Source of the DNA: Candidatus Nanopelagicaceae bacterium
GTDB taxonomy: Bacteria > Actinomycetota > Actinomycetes > Nanopelagicales > Nanopelagicaceae
Assembly (NCBI GenBank): GCA_947490625.1
Contig: CANLHC010000062.1
Span: 1-5,543 of the forward strand
Direction of reading: 5' to 3'
Length of the DNA: 5,543 bases
Shown: in pieces, positions 1-4,614 of the stretch
Layout of the letters: the number at the start of each line of letters is the position of its first letter
Position numbering within the stretch: the first letter of the stretch is position 1
The notes under the pieces: model-generated
Told to the model about the DNA's origin: nothing
What the model saw: only the letters and a program-made list of their open reading frames with translations
The model's database searches: none
Program-made: the position numbers and the translations under genes

Positions 1-255
1 GGCTGCGCGAATTCCATTTACCTTGTTGGCCGCAATCTGTTCTCCGTTACCGGATCCGCCCAAGACGATTCCAAGTGACGCTGGATCTTTTGCAACAGCT
101 TCAGAGGCTGGAATACAAAAATCTGGGTAATCATCAACTGCGTCATACTCATAAGGTCCGTGATCTGTGACGTCATGACCCTTACTGACTAGGTGCTCAA
201 TCAATTGTGATTTAAGTTCGAGCCCAGCGTGATCGCTACCAATATGGATTCTCAT
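1..255 (-). CDS. rpiB: Ribose-5-phosphate isomerase B (5' part, runs off left edge)
   Basis: Cytoplasmic sugar isomerase that interconverts ribose 5-phosphate and ribulose 5-phosphate in the non-oxidative pentose phosphate pathway. Translating the minus strand from ATG 255 gives 85 residues in one open frame to the window edge, about half of the usual ~150-160. It begins MRIHIGSDHAG, with the substrate-binding Asp8-His9 of the RpiB/LacAB fold, followed by DDYPDFC (41-47) and GIVLGGSGNGEQIAANKV (62-79). Position 68 is Ser where the E. coli-type enzyme has its catalytic Cys; Glu72 in the GNGE block matches the glutamate proposed as the base in the Mycobacterium tuberculosis enzyme. The start is supported by homology beginning at residue 1 and a modest GAGAG Shine-Dalgarno (265-269, 9-base spacing). 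A terminator at 301-339 separates it from the upstream gene, so its promoter should lie at about 256-309; I see only weak -35/-10 matches there. Confidence 0.96.
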   Translation of the reverse strand, partial: MRIHIGSDHAGLELKSQLIEHLVSKGHDVTDHGPYEYDAVDDYPDFCIPASEAVAKDPASLGIVLGGSGNGEQIAANKVNGIRAA

Positions 256-300
256 GGCCTCATACTCTCACGCACATTTACAGTTTCAGCGAAGGCGAGC

Positions 301-339
301 AAAGTAAAACCCGCCCCATAGTTTTCACTGTGGAGCGGG
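301..339 (-). terminator. Rho-independent terminator of the secreted-protein gene
   Basis: Arms 310-318 and 331-339 pair over 9 bp, GC-rich. Read on the minus strand the stem is complete with one U·G wobble; on the plus strand the same position is a C/A mismatch. The transcript then enters TTTTACTTT (301-309). It lies 36 bases past the stop codon at 375, as expected for the minus-strand gene, and before the rpiB start. The asymmetry of the mismatch and the T tract fix the strand. Confidence 0.72.
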
Positions 340-374
340 CGTTGATCACCCTAGGAGGAGGGAGTGTTTACTTG

Positions 375-1052
375 TTAAGCCCCAGTTGAAGATGCTGGTG
401 CGGGAAGAGTTGGAGCTGTTGCTCCACCCTTAGGGCCATGTCCGCCATGTCCGCGACCAGGTCCACCTTTTCCTTCGCCATGCTTGCCACCGACGGCGTT
501 CACCATTTCAGTTACATGCGCAACTACTTTAGCTTTCATCGCAGTTGCTTGTGCTGCAGTGAGTGATCCGGCTGTTACTGCCGCATCGATGCGCTTTGTG
601 TGATCTGCAACGAGTGCTGCGATCAGTGCATCTTTCTTTGCACCAGCGATAACTGCCAATGACTCTCCGGCTTTCAGACGAGACTTAATCGTTGCCGTAT
701 CAACACCAATCGTGGTCGATATCAAGGCTTCAACCGCATCGCGTTCCGCCTTAAGTGGTCCACCCTTTGGACCAACTGGACGATTCTCTTTTGCCGCAGT
801 TTGAGCAGCAGTAATTGCTGCAACAATCGAATCAGCTTGTGCTTGAGTAATTGTTCCCTTAGTAACTAACTCTTTGAGAATAGTTGCAAGAGCCTGCTGT
901 GGAGCATTTCCAATACCACCTGAAACTCTGGTCTCTACCTTCGATACGCCAACACGATGCGATCCTTTCGAAGCAGCGCCCGCTACTCCGATAGAACCTG
1001 CAGTAAGTGCAAGCGTTGTGATAACAACTGCTATTACTTTCTTCTTTGACAT
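375..1052 (-). CDS. Secreted alanine-rich helical protein with Gly/His-rich tail
   Basis: 225 residues, function unknown. Residues 1-27 form a Sec signal peptide: MSKKK, a hydrophobic stretch, then AGA|AS as a likely signal-peptidase I site. The mature part has no cysteine. Two related helix-turn-helix-like units are visible: 62-80 (VTKGTITQAQADSIV) and 158-176 (VTAGSLTAAQATAMK), sharing VTxGxxTxAQA. Residues 115-148 (IGVDTATIKSRLKAGESLAV onward) match the widespread secreted-protein pattern 'LGL..xxLxxxLxxGKSLAxIA…LVxALV' seen in Firmicutes and actinobacteria, usually annotated hypothetical or DUF2680-like. I recognise this from memory, not a search. The tail 188-209 is Gly/Lys/His-rich (His191, His202, His205), followed by an Ala/Pro/Thr/Ser end; metal or polyanion binding is conceivable but unproven. 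Start ATG 1052 follows AAAGGAAA (about 1056-1063). Monocistronic: terminator at 301-339 and a divergent neighbour upstream. An envelope role is inferred only from the signal peptide and the neighbouring collagen-like gene. Confidence 0.88.
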   Translation of the reverse strand: MSKKKVIAVVITTLALTAGSIGVAGAASKGSHRVGVSKVETRVSGGIGNAPQQALATILKELVTKGTITQAQADSIVAAITAAQTAAKENRPVGPKGGPLKAERDAVEALISTTIGVDTATIKSRLKAGESLAVIAGAKKDALIAALVADHTKRIDAAVTAGSLTAAQATAMKAKVVAHVTEMVNAVGGKHGEGKGGPGRGHGGHGPKGGATAPTLPAPASSTGA

Positions 1053-1084
1053 AGATTTCCTTTCGTCTGAAGAAGTTTTCTATC

Positions 1085-1100
1085 GATAACCTGTGTTATC
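1085..1100. promoter_or_regulatory. Operator-like palindrome GATAAC-N4-GTTATC
   Basis: Perfect 6-bp inverted repeat (1085-1090 and 1095-1100) around the spacer CTGT, 32 bases upstream of the ATG at 1052 of the minus-strand secreted-protein gene. Read on the minus strand the stretch includes TTGATA and TATCGAT, so it probably overlaps that gene's promoter. A repressor or activator site is the simplest reading; the regulator is not known. The arms are short and AT-rich, so chance is not excluded. Confidence 0.35.
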
Positions 1101-1137
1101 AACTACTCGTAATAAACCCCTTAATGCTGGTAAAGAT

Positions 1138-1270
1138 ACTCAGAGAGCCTTAGAGACTTCTGTGAGTTTCTGGCCGATCGGGGGGATTTGGCCCTAGCTA
1201 GCGCCTGCCAACCCTGCATCTCTACCCGATCCCCTTAGGCAACCCCCATTGATGCATCAATCAGGGCGCC
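1138..1270. ncRNA. Candidate structured leader RNA or cis-regulatory element (three tandem hairpins)
   Basis: The 255-base gap 1053-1307 has no gene, but 1138-1270 can be folded almost end to end into three hairpins. H1: ACTCA+AGA (1138-1146) with TCT+TGAGT (1159-1167), one G/G mismatch. H2: GATCGGG (1176-1182) with CCCGATC (1225-1231), then GGG (1183-1185) with CCC (1212-1214), then TTGGC (1188-1192) with GCCAA (1207-1211). H3: GGC (1238-1240)/GCC (1268-1270), CCC (1243-1245)/GGG (1264-1266), closed by the palindrome ATTGATGCATCAAT. H2 has an alternative register, GGGGAT (1182-1187) with ATCCCC (1229-1234). On the plus strand this would be the 5' leader of the collagen-like gene, ending 26 bases before its ribosome binding site. 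On the minus strand it would lie about 86 bases upstream of the other secreted-protein gene. It does not match any riboswitch consensus I know. Paired bases are visible; function and strand are inference. Confidence 0.35.
1248..1261. repeat. Perfect 14-bp palindrome ATTGATGCATCAAT
   Basis: A self-complementary 14-mer between the two divergent secreted-protein genes. Related pieces follow: TTGATCAA (1279-1286, itself palindromic) and ATTGAT (1290-1295), so the TTGAT/ATCAA half-site occurs repeatedly in about 50 bases just ahead of the collagen-like gene's ribosome binding site. This looks like a dimeric transcription-factor operator with auxiliary half-sites, or alternatively the tip of an RNA hairpin. 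It is immediately followed by a second palindrome, AGGGCGCCCT (1263-1272). Confidence 0.45.
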
Positions 1271-1296
1271 CTCACACTTGATCAAATCTATTGATT

Positions 1297-1301
1297 AGGA
1301 G
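1297..1301 (+). promoter_or_regulatory. Ribosome binding site AGGAG fixing a TTG start
   Basis: AGGAG at 1297-1301, 6 bases before TTG 1308. No ATG or GTG in the same frame lies at a suitable place, and TTG is followed at once by a signal peptide, so this site decides the start of the collagen-like gene. Confidence 0.7.
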
Positions 1302-1307
1302 AAACCC

Positions 1308-2264
1308 TTGAAGGCTCAACGATCTTCCCTCACCGTCGTCGTTCTACTTCTACTCACACTTGGTCTGCCTAACGCGCTGGCGGCAACTAAGCCGAAAGCC
1401 GCTGGCAGATCCGCAACAGCCGTCATCAACACTCTTCTTAACGGAGCGGGCGCACCTTCAAAATCAATTGGTATTGACGGGGATTTCTACATTGATACAC
1501 GCAGCCTTCTTATTTCAGGTCCGAAAACAAAAGGTAAGTGGCCTGCTGCCCGCAGTATGCAAGGCGCTAACGGAGTAAACGGATCTAATGGTTCCGATGG
1601 AAGAAATGGAAGCGATGCAAAGAGTGTTACCACTGCATCAACTGTTGCTGGTCCTGCTGGTCCACAAGGTCAAGCTGGAGCTAAGGGAGCAGACGGAACA
1701 AACGGTGCACCTGGTCCTGCAGGTGCAACAGGTCCATCCGGAAGTGGTTCTGCTGGTGCACCTGGTGCCCCCGGTTCAAATGGAAGTAATGGAAGCAACG
1801 GTTCACCTGGTGGAACGGGACTCACTGGAGCACGTGGTGAGACAGGAACAGTTGGGCCTTCCGAAGTTACTGTTATTGAGATTCCGACTTGGACGTTACA
1901 AACGGCGACAGAATATGGTTTTGCAACATCGACTGGTTTCGGAGTCTTGAAAGCTGGGAAGTCATACCAAATTTCAATCCAGTTGTGGGGGACAACAAAT
2001 AGTCTCAATTCACCATATGGAATTCAATTACTCTCAAGTTCTGGAGTTGCTCCCTCGTACTTCTATACGGCTTCCTTTTTCAAATACGCCATGACTTCAT
2101 CAATATCGAATAAGTATGGTTTCTCAATTTTAGGGACGATCACAGTTGGTGAAGCTGATATTTCCCTGTCGGTAAAAATCAGCGATGCAGTCGGGGACAC
2201 AAGCACTAAGCCAATGGTTATGACAGGAATGGCTCACATCACATTGGTAGGTGCGGTCAAATAG
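1308..2264 (+). CDS. Secreted collagen-like (Gly-X-Y repeat) protein
   Basis: 318 residues from a TTG start with AGGAG 6 bases upstream. Residues 1-25 are a Sec signal peptide (MKAQRSS, Val/Leu core, ending NALA|A). Residues 45-84 form a module with PSKSIGIDGDFYIDT and ISGPK, the 'G-DFYIDT…L-GPK' pattern that often precedes collagen-like repeats in bacterial surface proteins. Gly-X-Y triplets run 86-103, pause at 104-114 (AKSVTTASTVA), and resume 115-183 with one phase slip near 145-150. The triplets are rich in GAP, GPA, GSN and GAT; the triplets GARGET may add charge pairing. Residues 186-318 contain no triplets, are Ser/Thr/aromatic-rich with alternating strands, and are probably a beta-sandwich trimerisation or binding head. 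No LPXTG anchor or C-terminal membrane helix is seen, so it is secreted or held by its head domain. Likely a trimeric extracellular fibre for adhesion or surface structure (inference). Divergent from another secreted-protein gene; ends 12 bases before a convergent tRNA. Confidence 0.9.
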   Translation: MKAQRSSLTVVVLLLLTLGLPNALAATKPKAAGRSATAVINTLLNGAGAPSKSIGIDGDFYIDTRSLLISGPKTKGKWPAARSMQGANGVNGSNGSDGRNGSDAKSVTTASTVAGPAGPQGQAGAKGADGTNGAPGPAGATGPSGSGSAGAPGAPGSNGSNGSNGSPGGTGLTGARGETGTVGPSEVTVIEIPTWTLQTATEYGFATSTGFGVLKAGKSYQISIQLWGTTNSLNSPYGIQLLSSSGVAPSYFYTASFFKYAMTSSISNKYGFSILGTITVGEADISLSVKISDAVGDTSTKPMVMTGMAHITLVGAVK

Positions 2265-2276
2265 AGAGGAAAAACG

Positions 2277-2350
2277 TGGAGCGGGTGACCGGGATCGAAC
2301 CGGCATGGCCAGCTTGGAAGGCTGGGGCTCTACCATTGAGCTACACCCGC
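2277..2350 (-). tRNA. tRNA-Gly(UCC)
   Basis: Read on the minus strand from 2350: acceptor GCGGGTG pairs with CACCCGC, D arm GCTC/GAGC, anticodon stem CCAGC/GCTGG with loop CTTCCAA (anticodon UCC, genomic 2316-2318), T arm GCCGG/CCGGT with TTCGATC, discriminator T at 2280 and an encoded CCA at 2277-2279. The body is 71 bases, normal for tRNA-Gly. It reads Gly codons GGA/GGG. A plausible promoter on the minus strand is TTGCTC, 16 bases, TAACCT (about 2379-2406). No terminator is seen before the convergent collagen-like gene. Confidence 0.96.
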
Positions 2351-2436
2351 GGGTGGTCGTGCTTGTGGTGCTTAGCGTAGGTTACCGCGTCGGTTCGCGA
2401 GAGCAAAAAATTACTCTAGACTCACCTCTTGCGCCT
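2351..2436. promoter_or_regulatory. Divergent tRNA promoter region
   Basis: This 86-base gap separates the 5' ends of two divergent tRNA genes, so it must hold both promoters unless one is read through. Plus strand: TTCGCG (2394-2399), 17 bases, TAGACT (2417-2422), giving a start about 8 bases before tRNA-Pro. Minus strand: TTGCTC (about 2401-2406), 16 bases, TAACCT (about 2379-2384). Both match the consensus only partly (3-4 of 6 per hexamer), so the exact boxes are tentative. Confidence 0.35.
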
Positions 2437-2512
2437 CGGGGCGTAGCGTAGTGGCTAGCGCGCCTGCTTTGGGAGCAGGAGATCGGGAGTTCGAATCTCC
2501 CCGCCCCGACCA
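2437..2512 (+). tRNA. tRNA-Pro(UGG)
   Basis: Acceptor CGGGGCG (2437-2443) pairs with CGCCCCG (2502-2508). The D arm begins GCGT and closes with GCGC; the anticodon stem is CCTGC/GCAGG around loop TTTGGGA (anticodon UGG at 2470-2472). The T arm is GGGAG/CTCCC with TTCGAAT, the discriminator is A2509 and CCA is encoded (2510-2512). Total 76 bases, no intron. It decodes CCA/CCG and, by wobble, other proline codons. It lies 60 bases upstream of tig on the same strand, so read-through into tig is possible. Confidence 0.97.
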
Positions 2513-2544
2513 GTTTCATTTAGGTCAGTTCAATCAATACATCC

Positions 2545-2568
2545 TTATACAGATCGATGATCAGGGAG
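2545..2568 (+). promoter_or_regulatory. Candidate -10 element and ribosome binding site of tig
   Basis: TTATAC (2545-2550) is a fair -10 box, but no convincing -35 lies 16-18 bases upstream, so this promoter is tentative. AGGGAG at 2563-2568 is a good Shine-Dalgarno 4 bases before GTG 2573, and it decides the start of tig. The 60 bases between tRNA-Pro and tig contain no clear terminator. Confidence 0.4.
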
Positions 2569-2572
2569 CACA

Positions 2573-3862
2573 GTGAAGAGCACAATCGAGACACTTTCAC
2601 CTACTCGAGTAAAGCTAGATGTAGAAGTTACATTTGCAGAGCTCACTCCACATATCGATGCTGCATATAAGAAAATTGCAAAGCAGGTAAACATTCCAGG
2701 TTTTCGTAAAGGACATGTTCCGGCAGCGATGATCGATCAGCGCGTTGGGCGTGGAAGCGTGCTTGATGAGGCGATCAACTCAGCTCTCCCAGAGTTCTAC
2801 TCTCAGGCAGCGCGTGAGCATGATGTTCTAGTTATTGGACGACCAGAAGTTGATATCAAAGAGTTCGTTGATAAAGATAAGTTGGTATTTGTCGTTGAAG
2901 TAGACGTTCGTCCAGAAGTGAAGCTTCCAGACTTTTCAAAGATTGAAATTACTGTAGACGATGTCGCAGTTGAAGATAAAGATATTAATGAGCAGCTCGA
3001 TGGATTGCGCGCTCGCTTTGGAACACTTCACACCGTTGAGCGCGCAGCTAAGGATGGAGACTTTGTCACTATCGATCTCACCGCTCGCATCGATGGCGCA
3101 GAAGTTGATGGCGGTAAGGCAAATGAGATTTCATACGAAGTCGGCTCAAATCGCATGATTGATGGTCTTGATGCAGCACTTGTTGGAATGGCTATCGGCG
3201 AGACAAAGACATTTACAACACAACTCGTTGGTCAGAAAGATGACGAGAAGGGTGACGTTGAGATTGTTGTGAAGGCTGTGAAGGAGCGCGAGCTTCCAGC
3301 GGCTGATGATGCATTTGCAAAGCTCGCATCTGAATTCGACACGATCGCAGAGCTTCGCGCAGATTTTGTTGAGCGCCTAGGCCGCGTAAAGAAGATGGAA
3401 CAGGGTACGCAGGCACGCGATCTTCTTCTTGAAAAGTTACTTGCCGATCTTGATATTCCAGTTCCAGAGGGAATGGTTGAGGCCGAGGTTAAGGATCACC
3501 TTGAGGGCGAAGGCCGTCAGGAAGATGCTGAACACCGCGCTGAAGTTGATGGTCAGGTTCGTTCATCACTTCGATCAGATTTCTTGCTTGACTCTATTAT
3601 TAAGAGCGAGCAGGTCGAGATTACCGAAATGGAACTTACTGAGTACCTCGTGCGCACATCACAGCGCTACGGAATGGCACCTGAACAGTTCGCACAGGAA
3701 CTGCAGAAGGCGGGCCAGATTGGCCAACTTGTTGCTGAGGTTTCACGTGCAAAGGCGTTGGCTGTTGTCCTTGAGCGAGTCAAGGTCTCGGATAAATCCG
3801 GAAACGTGATTAATCTCGAAGAACTTCGCCCTAAGGCTCCAGAAGTACCTGCAGCCGAATAG
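2573..3862 (+). CDS. tig: Trigger factor, ribosome-associated chaperone and prolyl isomerase
   Basis: Binds the large ribosomal subunit at the peptide exit tunnel and shields nascent chains while catalysing cis-trans isomerisation of prolyl bonds. The 429 residues match the E. coli length (432) and are shorter than many actinobacterial versions with long acidic tails. The N-terminal ribosome-binding domain spans about 1-120 and carries the signature GFRKGHVP at 43-50, with Phe44-Arg45-Lys46 at the same numbers as in E. coli. An FKBP-type PPIase domain lies at about 150-240 (GDFVTIDLTARIDG, then MIDGLDAALVGMAIGE). The helical C-terminal substrate-cradling arms span about 245-405 and include IPVPEGMVEAEV. 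The start is GTG behind AGGGAG; the protein opens MKSTIETLSPTRVKL, as expected for the family. clpP1 follows after 116 bases, the usual actinobacterial order, coupling folding and degradation. Confidence 0.98.
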   Translation: MKSTIETLSPTRVKLDVEVTFAELTPHIDAAYKKIAKQVNIPGFRKGHVPAAMIDQRVGRGSVLDEAINSALPEFYSQAAREHDVLVIGRPEVDIKEFVDKDKLVFVVEVDVRPEVKLPDFSKIEITVDDVAVEDKDINEQLDGLRARFGTLHTVERAAKDGDFVTIDLTARIDGAEVDGGKANEISYEVGSNRMIDGLDAALVGMAIGETKTFTTQLVGQKDDEKGDVEIVVKAVKERELPAADDAFAKLASEFDTIAELRADFVERLGRVKKMEQGTQARDLLLEKLLADLDIPVPEGMVEAEVKDHLEGEGRQEDAEHRAEVDGQVRSSLRSDFLLDSIIKSEQVEITEMELTEYLVRTSQRYGMAPEQFAQELQKAGQIGQLVAEVSRAKALAVVLERVKVSDKSGNVINLEELRPKAPEVPAAE

Positions 3863-3867
3863 TTTTC

Positions 3868-3885
3868 ATATGCCCTGAGCGAACA
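3868..3885 (-). promoter_or_regulatory. Candidate ClgR operator upstream of clpP1
   Basis: Minus-strand reading TGTTCGCTCAGGGCATAT fits the ClgR box as I remember it from corynebacteria (WNNWCGCYNANRGCGWWS) at all but two defined positions: GCA instead of GCG, and T for the last S. ClgR activates clpP1P2 and clpC in several actinobacteria, and this site sits in the tig-clpP1 gap, 94 bases before the clpP1 start. The same bases can form an RNA hairpin (TGCCC-TG with CA-G-GGGCA, 3871-3891), but no T tract follows, so a terminator is less likely. Assignment is by pattern and context only. Confidence 0.45.
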
Positions 3886-3936
3886 GGGGCAGATTCACGC
3901 ACTTTCTGGCGCAAATGGGGAAGCATTTTCACGCTG

Positions 3937-3967
3937 GAATTGTTAAGGTCAATACATATAACAATTC
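3937..3967. repeat. Perfect 9-bp inverted repeat abutting the clpP1 ribosome binding site
   Basis: GAATTGTTA (3937-3945) and TAACAATTC (3959-3967) are exact reverse complements separated by 13 bases, and the second arm touches AGGAGG (3968-3973). It also contains -10-like sequences TACATA (3953-3958) and TATAAC (3957-3962). As DNA it would be a dimeric operator spanning the clpP1 promoter; as RNA, an AU-rich hairpin directly beside the Shine-Dalgarno. Which one applies cannot be decided from the sequence. Confidence 0.5.
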
Positions 3968-3978
3968 AGGAGGATGAA

Positions 3979-4614
3979 GTGGATTATCTCAACCCGGAAG
4001 CGGCGCAGATTTTAGCCCGCGCACCACACTCAGCATCAGGTGGGCTAGACGATCAGGTCTACAACCGTTTGCTTCGTGAACGAATCATCTTCCTTGGCTC
4101 AGTCGTAGAAGACTCGATGGCCAATGCGATCGCGGCGCAGATCCTTCTTCTTGCTGCCGAAGATTCAAAGAAAGATATTTTCCTTTATATCAACTCACCT
4201 GGTGGCTCTGTCACTGCAGGTATGGCAATCTACGACACCATGCAATACGTGCAAAACGATGTTGCAACTGTTGGTATGGGTCTTGCTGCATCAATGGGTC
4301 AGTTCCTCTTATGTTCAGGTGCTGCCGGAAAGCGTTACGCGCTTCCGCATGCTCGCATCATGATGCACCAGCCATCATCTGGAATCGGTGGAACAGCAAC
4401 TGATATTAAAATTCAGGCAGAACAAATTGGATTTACAAAGCGAAAGATGGCAGAACTCATCTCCCATCACACAGGACAGACAATCGAGACAATTACTGCA
4501 GATTCAGATCGTGATCGCTGGTTTACGGCAGATGAAGCTAAGGATTATGGCTTCGTTGATCACGTTGTTCGCTCTGCAGGCCAGGTATCAGGTAGCGGAG
4601 GAACAGCTCAATGA
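3979..4614 (+). CDS. clpP1: ATP-dependent Clp protease proteolytic subunit 1
   Basis: Serine peptidase subunit of the cytosolic Clp protease; in actinobacteria ClpP1 and ClpP2 each form heptameric rings that stack into one active barrel fed by ClpX or ClpC. From GTG 3979 the protein has 211 residues. The catalytic triad is Ser105 (GLAASMGQ), His130 (MMHQPSSG) and Asp179 (DSDRDRWF); its spacing of 25 and 49 residues is the same as in E. coli ClpP. INSPGGS (71-77) shapes the oxyanion hole. Blocks such as ERIIFLGS, AQILLLAAED and ADSDRDRWFTA read like mycobacterial ClpP1. The start was chosen because AGGAGG (3968-3973) lies 5 bases before GTG. An in-frame TTG at 3940 would add 13 residues but has no ribosome binding site and lies within the inverted repeat. 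The stop overlaps the clpP2 start (ATGA), implying coupled translation. Confidence 0.97.
   Translation: MDYLNPEAAQILARAPHSASGGLDDQVYNRLLRERIIFLGSVVEDSMANAIAAQILLLAAEDSKKDIFLYINSPGGSVTAGMAIYDTMQYVQNDVATVGMGLAASMGQFLLCSGAAGKRYALPHARIMMHQPSSGIGGTATDIKIQAEQIGFTKRKMAELISHHTGQTIETITADSDRDRWFTADEAKDYGFVDHVVRSAGQVSGSGGTAQ

Noticed and set aside
874..1089. 71-codon plus-strand frame opposite the signal-peptide end of the secreted-protein gene
   Set aside because: Antisense of the 5' end of a well-supported gene, no ribosome binding site.
1160..1260. Possible c-di-AMP (ydaO) riboswitch or actinobacterial 6C RNA
   Set aside because: Fragments such as GGGTTGGC, GCCAAATCC and a C6 run on the minus strand are suggestive, but the conserved CAGCTAAC segment of ydaO and the paired C-rich loops of 6C RNA are missing.
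1588..1860. CRISPR-like or tandem DNA repeats
   Set aside because: The short periodicity is 9-base coding repetition from Gly-X-Y triplets, with no conserved repeat/spacer pattern.
1588..1950. 120-codon plus-strand frame inside the collagen-like gene
   Set aside because: Frame-shifted reading of the Gly-X-Y repeats (low-complexity Leu/Val/Gln); the collagen frame has the signal peptide and a proper start.
1670..2008. 112-codon minus-strand open frame rich in Pro/Gly/Ala
   Set aside because: It is the antisense shadow of the collagen triplet DNA, with no ribosome binding site or recognisable protein.
2277..2512. Integration site at the tRNA pair
   Set aside because: No integrase, no duplicated tRNA 3' end and no foreign-looking genes nearby; the flanking genes are core housekeeping genes.
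3871..3891. Intrinsic terminator after tig
   Set aside because: The hairpin has a bulge and no following T tract; the ClgR-like reading explains the symmetry better.
3974..4015. Tiny frame ATG AAG TGG… (13 codons, MKWIISTRKRRRF) directly after AGGAGG at clpP1
   Set aside because: ATG touches the Shine-Dalgarno with zero spacing, while GTG 3979 in the clpP1 frame has proper spacing; a leader peptide overlapping clpP1 is unlikely.
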